64,000 bases of DNA from Oryza sativa Japonica Group (Eukaryota > Streptophyta > Magnoliopsida > Poales > Poaceae): assembly GCF_034140825.1 (NCBI RefSeq), contig NC_089039.1, positions 24,393,001-24,457,000 on the forward strand, read 5' to 3'. A program made the translations under genes and the position numbers. Shown one piece after another: positions 1 through 10,692 of this stretch (position 1 is the first letter of the stretch; each line of letters starts with the position of its first letter). A model generated the notes under the pieces. That model worked only from the letters and a program-made list of their open reading frames with translations. It had not been told where the DNA came from and did no database searches.

Positions 1-686
1 GAGCCTGCATGGCCATGTTTTCTTTATTCCCCTGATATCCACCTCGCTTTTTTTTTTTTGCGTGAGTCATGGTGGCAGAAGTTGGGGAGCAATGGGGTTG
101 GCATTGTTGGTTGGATAGGAAGAGCAGTCAGATATGATGGGGGTTGAATTTGGTGAGGGTGAGGGGAACTAGAGAAGGGAGATTTTGGAGAAGAGTGTAG
201 GAGCGGGAGAACCGGTGTCCACATGGTGCAGCACTAAAGAACATTGAATCAAGTGGATATATTACAGACAATTTGGCTTTATGGCACGGTATGGATTAAG
301 TAAAAACATTTGGATGTGAGCCCATATTTAGCTTTCCTGGAGGAAGATAAAAAGGTAAATGAGTGAATGTAAAAAAGGATAAAATAGCTCCATGCAAAAT
401 AATATCATTGCAAGGTATAGATTTAATTTATTTGTTTGCACTTGGGTGCTTTCTTTTCTCTTCTGCTAGCATGCTTCTTTGTTTTCTTCGATTGATATAT
501 CTCTAACGTTGGCATAAGATTGGCACCATCCATAGCTAAGCATATTCTGCACTTTGACACGTTGGCAAGCATATTTTCCGTTTCCATCTGATTTGATTTA
601 ACTTATTATGATTTGTTTTATTAATGTATGATGTGATCTTTCAGGCTTTCACTTTACATATATTTCATTATTGTCCATTGTTGCAG
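1..686 (+). other. Upstream intron of the DRAP1-like gene
   Basis: AT-rich sequence with T-runs that ends in a TTGCAG acceptor at 681-686. I find no exon in it that could encode the missing start of the histone fold, so that part should lie beyond the left edge. The 66-codon minus-strand frame at 24-224 has no recognisable features. Confidence 0.6.
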
Positions 687-2018
687 CAAAAGCATTGGAA
701 TTATTTCTGCAAGACTTGTGTAATAGGACATATGACATTACAGTGCAAAGAGGGGTCAAGACTCTGAGTTCTTCCCATTTGTAAGTTTTGTTGACCTTTC
801 CATGTTTTTTTTTTCTGAGTCAATGGAGCTATAGGTGGAATCTAACGACTCTTTATTAGGATGCCTGAGAACCTTTTTTTCCTTGTCATTAGGTTTTTGT
901 TAATCATAGGTTGTTCTTTCAAGCTATCTACTCGTCATGCTCTTTTGCAAGTTTCTGAGTTGTGTGCTGTTGTCATAATCTGTTCCTGTACCTTGATCCT
1001 AGAATGCATTTTTAAGCATGTGTTGTTGTCAGATCATGAAATCCAGTATTTTGCCTCCTTTTTTTCAGGAAACAGTGCATACATAGTTATAATGTTTACG
1101 ATTTCTTGAGGGATGTCGTCAGTAAAGTTCCAGACATGGGTACATCTGATGCTGGTGTTGATGATAAACTTGGCAAAAGGAGGTAAAAACCTTTTCATTT
1201 AATAGTGTCTGATGTTCAAATCAATTTTTATTCAGCAAGCTTTAATGAGTGCTGAAATTCATCAGGAAAACTGCTGAAGATGACAGTGAAGAGGAATCAA
1301 AGCGGACAAGAAATGTTAGTTTCTCCATTATCTTTACCTTTATGTGGATGTTGCACATTTCACAATTTCTGTCCCTTTTGCATTCTTAGTATTAGTATTT
1401 GTATCAGCACTTGAAAGAATTCTTTACTCCAGTCATTCCGTTCATACATAATTAAAACGTTCACCTTTGATTTTCATCTCATTTGCTAATAAGGTTGTAT
1501 GCATGCAGGAGGCAGCAAGCCAGACAAGCACTGGTAGAGGGCGTGGGAGGGGTCGGGGAAGAGGCCGACGTGGTGGGCGTGTGTCTGAGAGGGAGATTAT
1601 TTCCGCTTACGAAAAATTTGAGGAGAACCATGAGTTTCCTCCAGGTCAATTTAGCAAGCCTTCTCAGCTGAAGGTAGATGTTTCAGTTGATGGTACAGAT
1701 GCAATTGAAACAAAGGAGGCTACCCCATTAAGCAACGCAAGAGCTTCTCTAAGGAACATTGACTTAAACATAGAGCTTACTGACTATGATGATGAGGGTT
1801 CAGCTCCACTGGAGGTCCAGCCTCCAGCTCCGGCAGCAGGTGTGGTTACAACCTCTTCAGGACCACTTGTTTCGGAGGTGAACGAAGAGGCGAAGACCAA
1901 AGACTTTCTAGGATGGCAATTGCCTGAGCTGACCAAGATGGCCATGGACCCTGTTCAGTTTGCCTTGTCTTCAAACCATAGGTTAGAGGAGGATGAGGAT
2001 TATGACAACGAAGAATGA
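687..2018 (+). CDS. NC2-alpha / DRAP1-like (Dr1-associated) corepressor, 3' part
   Basis: Exons read as 687-780, 1069-1182, 1266-1314 and 1509-2018, with GT-AG borders and a continuous frame to a TGA at 2016-2018. The first visible exon opens inside a codon, so the start and first half of the histone fold lie left of the window. The visible histone-fold part starts KALELFLQDLC and continues through the conserved SSHLKQCIHSYNV stretch. A basic RGRGRGRGRGRRGGR patch and a long acidic, plant-type tail follow, ending EEDEDYDNEE. Known of the family: NC2-alpha pairs with NC2-beta/Dr1, clamps TBP on promoter DNA and blocks or tunes pre-initiation complex assembly in the nucleus. The assignment is from the histone fold and the overall layout; NF-YC proteins share the fold but lack this tail. 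It converges on the cystatin gene, with about 780 bp between stops. Confidence 0.85.
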
Positions 2019-2798
2019 TAACTTGCCCCTTTTAGGTTAAGAAGCTGATAGATAGACATGACTTTTGTCTATTGTACATCCTTGTAGCCCAGCTTAACTC
2101 TGTAGCTGATCTTGTATAATATGTGTACCTGCTGAAGCTGCAGTAGTTTAGGATGTTACAGAGGTTTATCGATCGATAGCTAGCAACTATGTTGACAGAC
2201 AGATTCATCAGTTGTACATCCTATCTGATCTCCAGTTTATGATAGTTTGCAATGTTCCTGTCTGTTTGTCCATTGCTGTATTCCCTGTGCCTACTTTCTC
2301 AGGGTGCTGAATTTTACTGAAACAGTGAGCTGCAGGGCTGTTGCAGCCAAGACTGTTTCCTTCTCCCAAAGGAGAGTGATACAGGTATGATGAAATTGTG
2401 AAAAGTGAAAGTGAAAACTTATTACAATTTACAAGCAAAGCTTGGCCATGGCCAAGAACACAAGGAGACTGCGAAAATGTTGTGTATTGCACTAGGAAAT
2501 ACAGAAGTGATATGTCTATTATGACCCGGCAAAGCAGCAGGTTTTATTCATCATATTACACCTTCCAGCAAGACCAGTAACATGTTCTAGTAGCAGATAA
2601 TTGGATCACTGGATGGCTCTGCTTTAAGCCGATGATTCAGCAGCCGGACGATGATCTATGTACCTGAAATTATCAGCACCTAAATTATCAGCCTCCTGCC
2701 AATGATGACGAACCATTTGCAATTCGCAAAGCACAAAGCGCGGCGATTCATTCAAGAAACGATCAACGAAAGAGAGGTTTGAATTTGATGTTTTACGT
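2019..2798. other. Convergent 3' intergenic region
   Basis: Holds the 3' UTRs of the DRAP1-like gene (from the left) and the cystatin (from the right). No coding frame longer than 94 codons is present and none looks like a protein. No repeat family was recognised. Confidence 0.5.
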
Positions 2799-3678
2799 TT
2801 AGGCGGTGGCGTCGTCGAGGGGCTTGAAATCCTGGAGCTGCTTGAAGTTCTCCCACGCCCTCTCCCACACCTTGGCCTCGTACAGCTTATTGGCGCCGCC
2901 GGGTTCCTTCACCTCGACGGTGAGGTAGTGCATGAACCCGCCCACCACCTGCTGCCTCACCTTCACCACCCTCTCCAACTCCAACATCGCGTTCTGCAAT
3001 TAGCTTAGGGGGTGCTTAGGTTAAGGGTGTAAAATTTTAGCATATCACATCAAGTATTATGTAAGGTATCGCATGAGGTGTTCGGGCACTAAAAAAAACT
3101 AATTATAAAATACGTCAGTAAACCAGAATTTATTAAGCCTAATTAATCAGTCATTAGTAGATATTTACGGTCACATGGACGAATCATGAAGCAATTAGAC
3201 TTAAAAGATTCGTCTCATAAATTAATCGCAATCTATATAATTAATTATTCTTTTAGCCTATATTTAATACTTTATATTTAATACTTTATTGTAAAATTTT
3301 TACGTGGAAACTAAACATGCCCTTATTGTATTTTATATTTTTACCACAATCCACACGGCGATCCACGCAATTAACAAGGGGAAAAAAGAAAGGGGGGCGG
3401 GTGTTCTTAAATCTTACGGCCTTGCTGTTGTGCTCGGCGACGGCGAACCGGGCGAGCTCGACGGTGGTGAGGTCGTTCTCGCGCCCGGCCGGCGCGTCGT
3501 GGATGCCGCCCACCTTCACGCCGCGTGGCTGCTGCGCCTCCTCGGCCATCGCCGGCGAGCCGCGACCGGTGGAGAAGAAGAGGGTAACGGGAACGGCGGC
3601 GAGACGAGGACAACGACGACGACCAGCAGCAGCAGATGTAGTGAACACCGATTCCGCGAAGAGAGATGATGCCCGCAT
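2799..3678 (-). CDS. OC-II: Oryzacystatin-II, cysteine proteinase inhibitor
   Basis: Two exons on the minus strand, 3678-3418 and 2993-2799, encode 151 residues. All phytocystatin landmarks are visible: a Gly pair near the N-end (VGGIHD), the plant signature [10 protein letters not shown], the inhibitory loop QVVGG, and a C-terminal tryptophan in ERAWENF. The split between ...HNSKA and NAMLELE is a usual phytocystatin intron position. The protein blocks papain-type cysteine proteases by wedging the three elements into the active cleft; proposed roles are control of seed proteases and defence against insects and pathogens. The sequence matches oryzacystatin-II as I remember it. There are two in-frame ATGs: M1 (3678) in a weak context, and M44 (3549) in a strong one, which gives the shorter 108-residue form. 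The intron carries a Tourist-like MITE. Confidence 0.95.
3008..3322. mobile_element. Tourist-like MITE in the OC-II intron
   Basis: About 315 bp flanked by TTA on both sides (3005-3007 and 3323-3325). The diverged inverted ends are of the TGTTTAGTT class. The inside shares TTTATTAAGCCTAATTAATC and AAAAGATTCGTCTC blocks with the elements at 16.6, 18.7 and 27.8 kb. PIF/Harbinger-type non-autonomous element; no coding capacity. Confidence 0.75.
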
Positions 3679-3984
3679 AGATTGAAGCGGACGACGGGGG
3701 AAGCGGGCGATTTTTATAGCGAAGCGGGAGGATTTCTTTTCTTTTCTTCTTCGCGTTGATTTGCTCGTGTCGTTTCGGCGACGATGCGATTGCGATCAGC
3801 GATCGCGACAGCCACGGGAGGCAAGTGTGATGCGTTTCTATGCTTAGCATGGAAGGCAGCGATGAAGACGAAGTAATGACGCGGGGCGCTATCGGTACGT
3901 GGAAGACGGGAAGGAGAGTCCCGCTTCCTCTATGGGCCTGCGGCCCTGCGCCAATACGCCCATAAACCATTATTGCTAAAAAAA
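3679..3984 (-). promoter_or_regulatory. Probable OC-II promoter and 5' leader
   Basis: Upstream of the cystatin start on the minus strand. It is pyrimidine/purine-biased near 3730-3760. A TATAAA-like stretch near 3713-3718 (plus strand tttttatagc) lies close to the first ATG. Placement is inferred from position only. Confidence 0.35.
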
Positions 3985-5174
3985 AAGTCTACTTGCCTCC
4001 CTCAAATCTGATTCATATCCTTTGATCACAAATGGGTATAACAACCCATCCAACGGTTAAAATGGGTATAAAATGACGACTAGGCAAAGGTGATATTGGC
4101 TGACATGGCAGTCCAGTCATCACATTTTTCCTCCTCCCTCCCCCCTCCTCTCTCCTCCATATTTCCTCTCGGTTATGACATCTCAGTAGGGCAGTGGCAG
4201 GGAAGCAGCAGGGTGACGACTGGACAGCGAGCTTCGGCGGTGAACATGGCCAAGTTAGCATGTCAAAATGCATTCCAAGAGGAGGGGAACTTGTTGATAG
4301 AGGTAGAGTAGGAGTGGCTGGTAGTGTTGGCCATGACGGCTAATCATAGCGGCGTGGAGGAAGAACAAGATGGGGGGAAAACCTTCTGGAGCGTGGCAGT
4401 GCATGGCGACAGTTCAAACGACATCAACGGTCGCCCTATCCCCTCCTTCACAAATGTGGGGTGGCCGCCGGCGAGCTGCAGTTCCATCGACCCGTCATCG
4501 TCGTCGCTTCTAGATCTCGCCTTTATTAGTTGTGGAGGAGGGATCATGGAGTATACATGGGTCGGTGTGGTACGCCCCTCTCCTCTATGTGCTCGTACCC
4601 CCTGGCCGTCGAGCCACTTCCTCGCAACAGTGGCGGCCTTGGCGACAGGCACCCCAATGCCTCCATGCCGAGAGCTTGGGGGTGAGGCCCTGCAGGCTGG
4701 TTCACATGACAGCGGTGAAGATTCGTCCATCGCCAGCGACCGGAGGGCCTTAAGGAGGCAATAGTAGGGGCGTGTCGTTGCTGCTCTGCCTCAAGGCCAC
4801 GCTAGTTGCCCACTCGTTGAGCTCTCGGCATCTACCACATGGCCACCACCGATGGAGGCTACTATCCCTTGCCTCCACCGGCGGAGGTCTGCTCGTCGTC
4901 ATGCGTGCTCATGTGGGGAAAGGAGAGGGGCAAAAATGAAGAGTAAGGTAATAGGATAGAAGAAGGAAGAGAGCATGCTGACATGTGGGTTCTACGTGCT
5001 GATTCAGCTGGTTGAACTAAGTCAATGAGTCACGTTAGCGAAAACCACCTTTAAAACAAACTAGTGAGTTATTTTGTATCTTTTTTAATAGTTCGGAGGT
5101 TAAAGATTTCTCTGGCATTGTGGTTGAGGGATATAAATAAGATATACCTATATTTAGGGAGTCAAAGTGGACTT
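3985..5174. mobile_element. Non-autonomous TIR DNA transposon, about 1.2 kb (candidate)
   Basis: The left end (plus strand AAGTCTACTTGCCTCCCTCAA, from about 3985) and the reverse complement of the right end (TAAGTCCACTTTGACTCCCT, ending about 5174) are imperfect inverted repeats. The next bases on both sides keep a parallel layout: CCTCC/CTCTCC pyrimidine runs and a 'tgacatg(t/g)' motif. No transposase was seen. The frames inside (4324-4764 and 4344-4730) do not resemble a known protein. Superfamily not determined; a target duplication is not obvious. Confidence 0.5.
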
Positions 5175-6414
5175 ATTCTTTACCGCTATAATCTATATGC
5201 GGGACATTCAGCCCACTAAGAATCTATTAGGCCACGCCCTACGGCTTCGAGCCCGCGAGCGAGCGCTTAGGCCAAATTCCAACGCCGATTCGTGGACCCA
5301 AACACGGGCCCCAGTGACCACCAACAACAAACCCACAAGAAGCAACGCACGCATGGCGTCATCTCTCGTGCTGCGGTTGGACTTTCACCCATCCATCAAG
5401 CGAGTCAAGGAGCCAAGTGGATGCCCACGACGACGTCGTCACGTCGGTGTCTCCTCCTCCTCCTCCTCCATCCGGCGCGCGCGACGCTGTCCCTACTTGG
5501 CTAGGAGAGTATACAACCCAACAACTCGCCCGGCGGCCACTCACCCCCACTCACCAACCACTCCCGGCGTCGCGTTGAGAGGCGGACGACGACGACGACG
5601 ACTGCGTGCGTACTTCGTAGCCATCGCCCATCGCGCGGGGAAGTCGCGATCACGCGCGCCCGGCCACTGCACCACTACTGCTACTACCGGGTCTCGACCT
5701 GGCCATCCCACCGAACCATTGTCTTCTACTAGTATTCAATTCTTTTTTCTCTCTCACGCGGTCACGCGCTCGTGAGCCGTCACAGCTTGCTTGGTTTTGT
5801 GCAGGTGCAGCCTCTTCAGCTTTGGGTTGCAGAGTTGGGCACGGTAGTGTACGTGGTGTAGCTGGATGGATGGGAGAAGGGAATCGTTTTGAGTCGGTAT
5901 TATAGCGTGACACGCACTTCCGTGGACTGGACTTTGTTTCCGTTTCACCTTTGGGGGAGAAACTCTCTTCCTTGTAGCCATTGGATTCTGAAGAGCTACG
6001 GATTACGGAAGGATAAGATTTGGAAGCTAGGCTGTGTTCTCCAGTACACTGTACTTTTCTAACTCCCACAGTCTCTTTTTCCAAGTACGCGTTTTTCAAA
6101 CTGTCGTGTATTTTTTGCAGAAACAAAGTTGGTTTCAAAAATCATATTAATTTTGTTAAAGATTTTTCATTGTTCATGCAGTGACCAAGCGGTGCTGTAA
6201 CCCTTAAAACCAGTAAGGTAATCCTAAACGGTTCCATGTTAGCTCAAAATCATAGGTCACACCATTGGTTCACCGCTTTTCATTTTAAAAAAGAAAACTC
6301 AACATAACCGGTATGGCAAACCTTGAATGGTTACATTGGGGATGGAAAAACAGAACATTTATGGCATCATGTAATACAAATAACGGACCGACACAAGCCA
6401 CGCAAAACGAAATA
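5175..6414. other. Intergenic region with a GC-rich, low-complexity block
   Basis: From about 5210 to 5720 the sequence is GC-rich with CGA- and TCC-rich stretches, giving a 202-codon plus frame (5167-5775) of Arg/Ser/Thr-rich composition with no recognisable domain. I do not call it a gene. It could be a promoter or leader of an unseen transcript, but no splice-supported frame follows it. Confidence 0.35.
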
Positions 6415-6553
6415 GGCTGTGTTTAGTTCAGCGCAAAGTTTGGATTTTTGTTGAAATTGAAGATGATGTGACTGAAAAGTTGTGTGTGCATGACAGGTTG
6501 ATGTGATGAAAAATGACTGAAGTTTGGATCTAAACTTTAGATCTAAGCACAGC
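6415..6553. mobile_element. Small MITE, GGCTGTGTTTAG family, copy 1
   Basis: 139 bp with ends GGCTGTGTTTAG... and ...CTAAGCACAGC. A second copy in the opposite orientation lies at 19742-19875. They share the CACATCAACCTGTCAT block and the AAACTTTAGATCTAA block. Target duplication unclear (TA?). Confidence 0.65.
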
Positions 6554-8828
6554 TATAGAGAGAGAATATCAGCATCATATGAAAGAATCGGAACGATCAT
6601 CATATAGCTCTTAAAAAAATTCACAGGAGAGGTAGCTAGTCCCTCTCTAGACACTGTAGAAATCTTAACATTTGCTGGATGGGCAGGTGCAGGTGTGGCA
6701 ATGGCAATACCGCTCTGCCCCGGAAACCATCATGTCAGTGTCAAAAGTGTCAGCTAGGCTGGCTCTCCCGGAAACGCGTCAAAGTGCAGCACTTTTGCCC
6801 CGGATGGCCCGGGAGAAACCCCACAAAAACCGCCCCGACTCCAAGCAAGGGATCGATCATCCGCCGAACCGCTACCAAAACGAGTCGGTGCCTGCATCCC
6901 CCCCCCCCCCCCCCCGGGGGGATAATTTGTCTTTTCTCTCGGCGGCTATCTTAGCAATAGCTTGGCAATTATCAACGGGGTTAGTACAAAATTAAGCTGC
7001 ATTATAGAAGCTAACAATTAATTTTGTTTATCGATCAGAGTGTTGTTGATCATTGATGCAGGTCTCATTTCGGTCGTTCTCCTGACAAAGAAAGAGTTGT
7101 CCTTGCTGCTTATACTTGCTTAGTGCTTGATCGCATGAAAGAGAGTTTTATTAGAGAGGTAGATGAAACCAAGCTGTAGACCAGAAAGTTGGTTGGCACT
7201 TCATTGGTTTGACACTTGACAGAGTTAGGCCTAACAGTGCAGTAGAGTACATGGGAATATTTTTCTTTTTTTGCTCCAATTATTGATAGAGCAGTGTGTC
7301 AATAACATTGAAGTAATCAAGTGGCCTAATACAACCAAGGCTTTGCGTTTCTGAACCTTTGACATGTTCTACAGTTAATCACAGCAGAATTGACACTTAA
7401 ATATATAACTATAGATCCACCGACTGACTGACCGATTCGTTGTGCATCGACTGCTGCTTCCTGAGAGTTCTCAAAACTGATGTTATTTTGACTTCGTCAC
7501 GAATTACTATGCATAAGTAAGTATTTGTAAGATTGACCTTGCAGTTGCAGGTGGTGAAAGAATCGTAGATTCGTAGTGTTGAAATCTTCAGACATGGTAG
7601 CAGTACTTGTTCAGTCTTCCTCAACGTCGAACTTTTTGGAACTCTACAACATAAGATTCTCCTGAAAAATACGAATAAAACCATACCAAAAGCGCTTTAT
7701 TTATCGACCCATAATGGTTTTCACATTACTTGATGTTCATATGAATGTAAAAATATTAGTACTCCTATGCGTTACTCAACTCAGTTTTAGCCCTGCGTAA
7801 TTAACCTACATGTCTTTTTTTTAAGAACAAACCTAACATGTCAGTTCCTCTTATCTCTCCCGTTACATAGAAATGGAAAAACGATTACTTGCCTACCACT
7901 CTACTTTTCTTCCTTAAGACTGTCCCATTTATTTTCGAAGGGCTTCTGATTTCACAGCATAATGCTATGATATATATAGCTTAACAGAAATTGGCATATG
8001 CGGAAAATGCCGTAATGTTAAGAGAGAGGAGTCATTTTTAAGCTGAAGTGATGCTTGCAAACGTTCTTATATTAAGTTCTTAACCAAAACACGAAACTGC
8101 GTGGTTTTACAAAGTGCATGTTTAATTATCAGCATTGACTACATTGGCAAATTAACTGTATCTAATTAATACTACTATCTAATATTATGGTTGAAGCACA
8201 AAAATAACAATGTTTTTAACAAACTCAGGGATGAGGCAAAACGAACTGCTTTTTTAAGAAGCATTTTTCTTTGGAAATAGGCATGTGCATATATAACACA
8301 GTATGCCATCAAACAAAAATGGTAAGATATATTCAAATTGACTATGTGGTATTTTTCTTGAGGGCTTGACCAACAACCGAATTCTGCTGGTTTAACCAAA
8401 GTAGGAAATTATTTTGTACCACTTGGATTGTTGCCAATTTTTCTGATGATCTGTTGGGAACAATTTGGCACCACCAACCCAGCTTGTCTGCATGCTGCGG
8501 CCTAAGCATGCTTATTGGTTAGTACTTAGCACATATTTATTTATAACCTATTATGAGCTGTTCATGTGCAACAGTACATGCAAAAGTCATCCTGCATGTA
8601 CAATGCCAAGTTTACAACGCAGATAAATATTGCTATTCCTGTGAGAATTAAAGTGCTTCATGTAAATTTACTACAACAATCATATACAAAATCCTATTAT
8701 TAAAACGAAGTTCTTAATTAAGATCCATTCAGCCTTCTCAAAGACTTGCATACAAATCTTTCCCAAAAAAAAAACTACCATATGCAGGCAATACCTTTTG
8801 CAATTAATATTCTTTCTTCAAATGATAA
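6554..8828. other. Intergenic, AT-rich, no gene seen
   Basis: Contains a homopolymer tract of about 17 C followed by G (near 6900-6920). Only short frames are present and none looks like a protein. No RNA gene or repeat family was recognised in 6950-8820. Confidence 0.5.
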
Positions 8829-9087
8829 GAGCACCCGCAATGGTAAAGTAAGGTGCTATCTGTTTTATACATCTCAGCAATAGACTAGATTAATAGTAAA
8901 TCACTTCAATGGTATGTCTACATGGGTATCTATAGCTCTCTAATTCATTGCATCGTTTTTCTCTATAGACTATCTCCAGGTTAGTAGATAGTTTTGCTCC
9001 ATCTCTTCATTTAATCTCTTCCAAGTAGAAAAATATGTTGACATGGATCTCTTGTAGAGAACCTATAGATAACCATTGTGGGTGCCC
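8829..9087. mobile_element. Tourist-like MITE (GAGCACCCGCAATGGT ends)
   Basis: 259 bp with inverted ends GAGCACCCGCAATGGT and ACCATTGTGGGTGCCC, flanked by TAA on both sides (8826-8828 and 9088-9090). The three-base target duplication and the lack of coding fit a PIF/Harbinger MITE. It lies about 540 bp upstream of the translocator gene. A diverged relative (GAGCATCCGCAATG) starts near 21245. Confidence 0.8.
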
Positions 9088-9090
9088 TAA

Positions 9091-9627
9091 TATACACGCC
9101 ATATTGCACAAAAATATAGTATGGCTTTACCCTTAAAAAAAGTATAACTTCTTTACTCCTTACTCCTTTTAACGTTTCTGGTGATGGTGATGATGAGTCT
9201 GCCTGATATTTGGACCTCACAAAGTGGATCGATCCCACATAGCTAGTAAAATCAAAATCCTTCATATAAATCACTGCAAATAACAGTTCGTATCTCGATA
9301 TACTCCTAGATAACAGCTCAATTTGCTAGCACAACAAGAAGTTAAAAGAGATTCATAAAAAAAAATACAAAAAAGAAAGAACAAAAGACAAGTCAAAGCG
9401 TCCCGTCAAGCCCAAATTAAATAAAAAAAATCCCCAACCAAAGCCAGTCGATTTTCCACGTGGCCAACGCGACCAGTCCAAGCTCCCCCTCCTTCACCTA
9501 AACCCCCCCACCCCTTCCCCACCTCCTCCTCCCCCCCCAAAATCATCAGATCCGCCTCCGCCTCCTCCTCCTCCACCTCCTCCCACCCCCTCGCCGATCC
9601 AGATCCATCGCCGGGGAGGCGCCAGCC
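9091..9627 (+). promoter_or_regulatory. Promoter and leader of the translocator-like gene
   Basis: AT-rich to about 9430, then a C-rich leader with CCTCC/CACC runs up to the ATG at 9628. The strong asymmetry is typical of 5' UTRs of GC-rich rice genes. TATA box not placed. Confidence 0.4.
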
Positions 9628-10692
9628 ATGGCCGGCGGCGGGGGCGCCGGCGGCATGTCGGAGTCGGTGCTCCGCAAGGTGCTCCTCTCCTACTGCTACG
9701 TCGGCGTCTGGATCTTCCTCTCCTTCGCCGTCATCGTCTACAACAAGTACATCCTCGACCCCAAGATGTACAACTGGCCCTTCCCGATCTCCCTCACCAT
9801 GGTCCACATGGCCTTCTGCTCCTCCCTCGCCGTCGCCCTCGTCCGCCTCCTCCGCGTCGTCGAGCCGCCCTCGTCGCCCGCCATGACCCCGCAGCTCTAC
9901 ACCTCCTCCGTTGTTCCCATCGGCGCGCTCTACGCCATGTCGCTGTGGTTCTCCAACTCGGCCTACATCTACCTCTCCGTGTCCTTCATCCAGATGCTCA
10001 AGGCGCTCATGCCCGTCGCCGTGTACTCCATCGGGGTGCTCTTCAAGAAGGAGACCTTCAGGTCGTCCTCCATGCTCAACATGCTCTCCATCTCGTTCGG
10101 CGTCGCCATCGCCGCATACGGCGAGGCGCGCTTCGATGTTCGGGGTGTCGCGCTGCAGCTCGCCGCGGTGGCGTTCGAGGCCACGCGGCTCGTGCTCATC
10201 CAGATCCTGCTCACCTCCAAGGGCATCTCGCTCAACCCAATCACCTCTCTGTACTACGTCGCGCCGTGCTGCCTCGGCTTCCTGCTCGTGCCGTGGGTGT
10301 TCGTCGAGCTGCCCAGGCTGCGCGCCGTCGGCACGTTCCGCCCGGACTTCTTCGTGTTCGGGACCAACTCGCTCTGCGCCTTCGCGCTGAATCTGGCGGT
10401 GTTCTTGCTCGTCGGCAAGACCTCCGCGCTCACCATGAACGTCGCCGGGGTGGTCAAGGACTGGCTGCTGATCGCCTTCTCGTGGTCCGTGATCCGGGAC
10501 ACGGTCACGCCGATCAACCTGTTCGGCTACGGGATCGCCTTCTTGGGGGTGGCATACTACAACCACGTCAAGCTGCAGGCGCTCAAGGCGAAGGAGGCGC
10601 AGAAGAAGATCAGCCAGGCTGATGAGGAGGCTGGCTCGCTGTTGCAGGAGCGCGATGGGCACAGTGATCGCAAGAGCGATAACCAGGCATAG
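9628..10692 (+). CDS. Sugar-phosphate/phosphate translocator-like (TPT/NST family) membrane protein
   Basis: Single-exon frame of 354 residues. The start is the ATG in GCCAGCCATGGCC (good plant context), preceded by a pyrimidine-rich leader. The protein has about ten hydrophobic segments, beginning around residue 17 ([21 protein letters not shown]) and ending near 310 ([15 protein letters not shown]), with conserved triose-phosphate-transporter family pieces such as [12 protein letters not shown] and [14 protein letters not shown]. The N-end is short and the C-tail is hydrophilic and charged (KAKEAQKK...). No long plastid transit peptide is seen, so an endomembrane (Golgi/ER) location is more likely than the plastid envelope. 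It resembles the plant At5g25400/At4g32390-type subgroup, whose substrate is poorly defined. GC content at third positions is very high, as in many intronless rice genes. Confidence 0.9.
   Translation: MAGGGGAGGMSESVLRKVLLSYCYVGVWIFLSFAVIVYNKYILDPKMYNWPFPISLTMVHMAFCSSLAVALVRLLRVVEPPSSPAMTPQLYTSSVVPIGALYAMSLWFSNSAYIYLSVSFIQMLKALMPVAVYSIGVLFKKETFRSSSMLNMLSISFGVAIAAYGEARFDVRGVALQLAAVAFEATRLVLIQILLTSKGISLNPITSLYYVAPCCLGFLLVPWVFVELPRLRAVGTFRPDFFVFGTNSLCAFALNLAVFLLVGKTSALTMNVAGVVKDWLLIAFSWSVIRDTVTPINLFGYGIAFLGVAYYNHVKLQALKAKEAQKKISQADEEAGSLLQERDGHSDRKSDNQA

Noticed and set aside
5167-5775. 202-codon plus frame near 5.2-5.8 kb
   Set aside because: Arg/Ser/Thr low complexity, no domain, no splice-supported extension.
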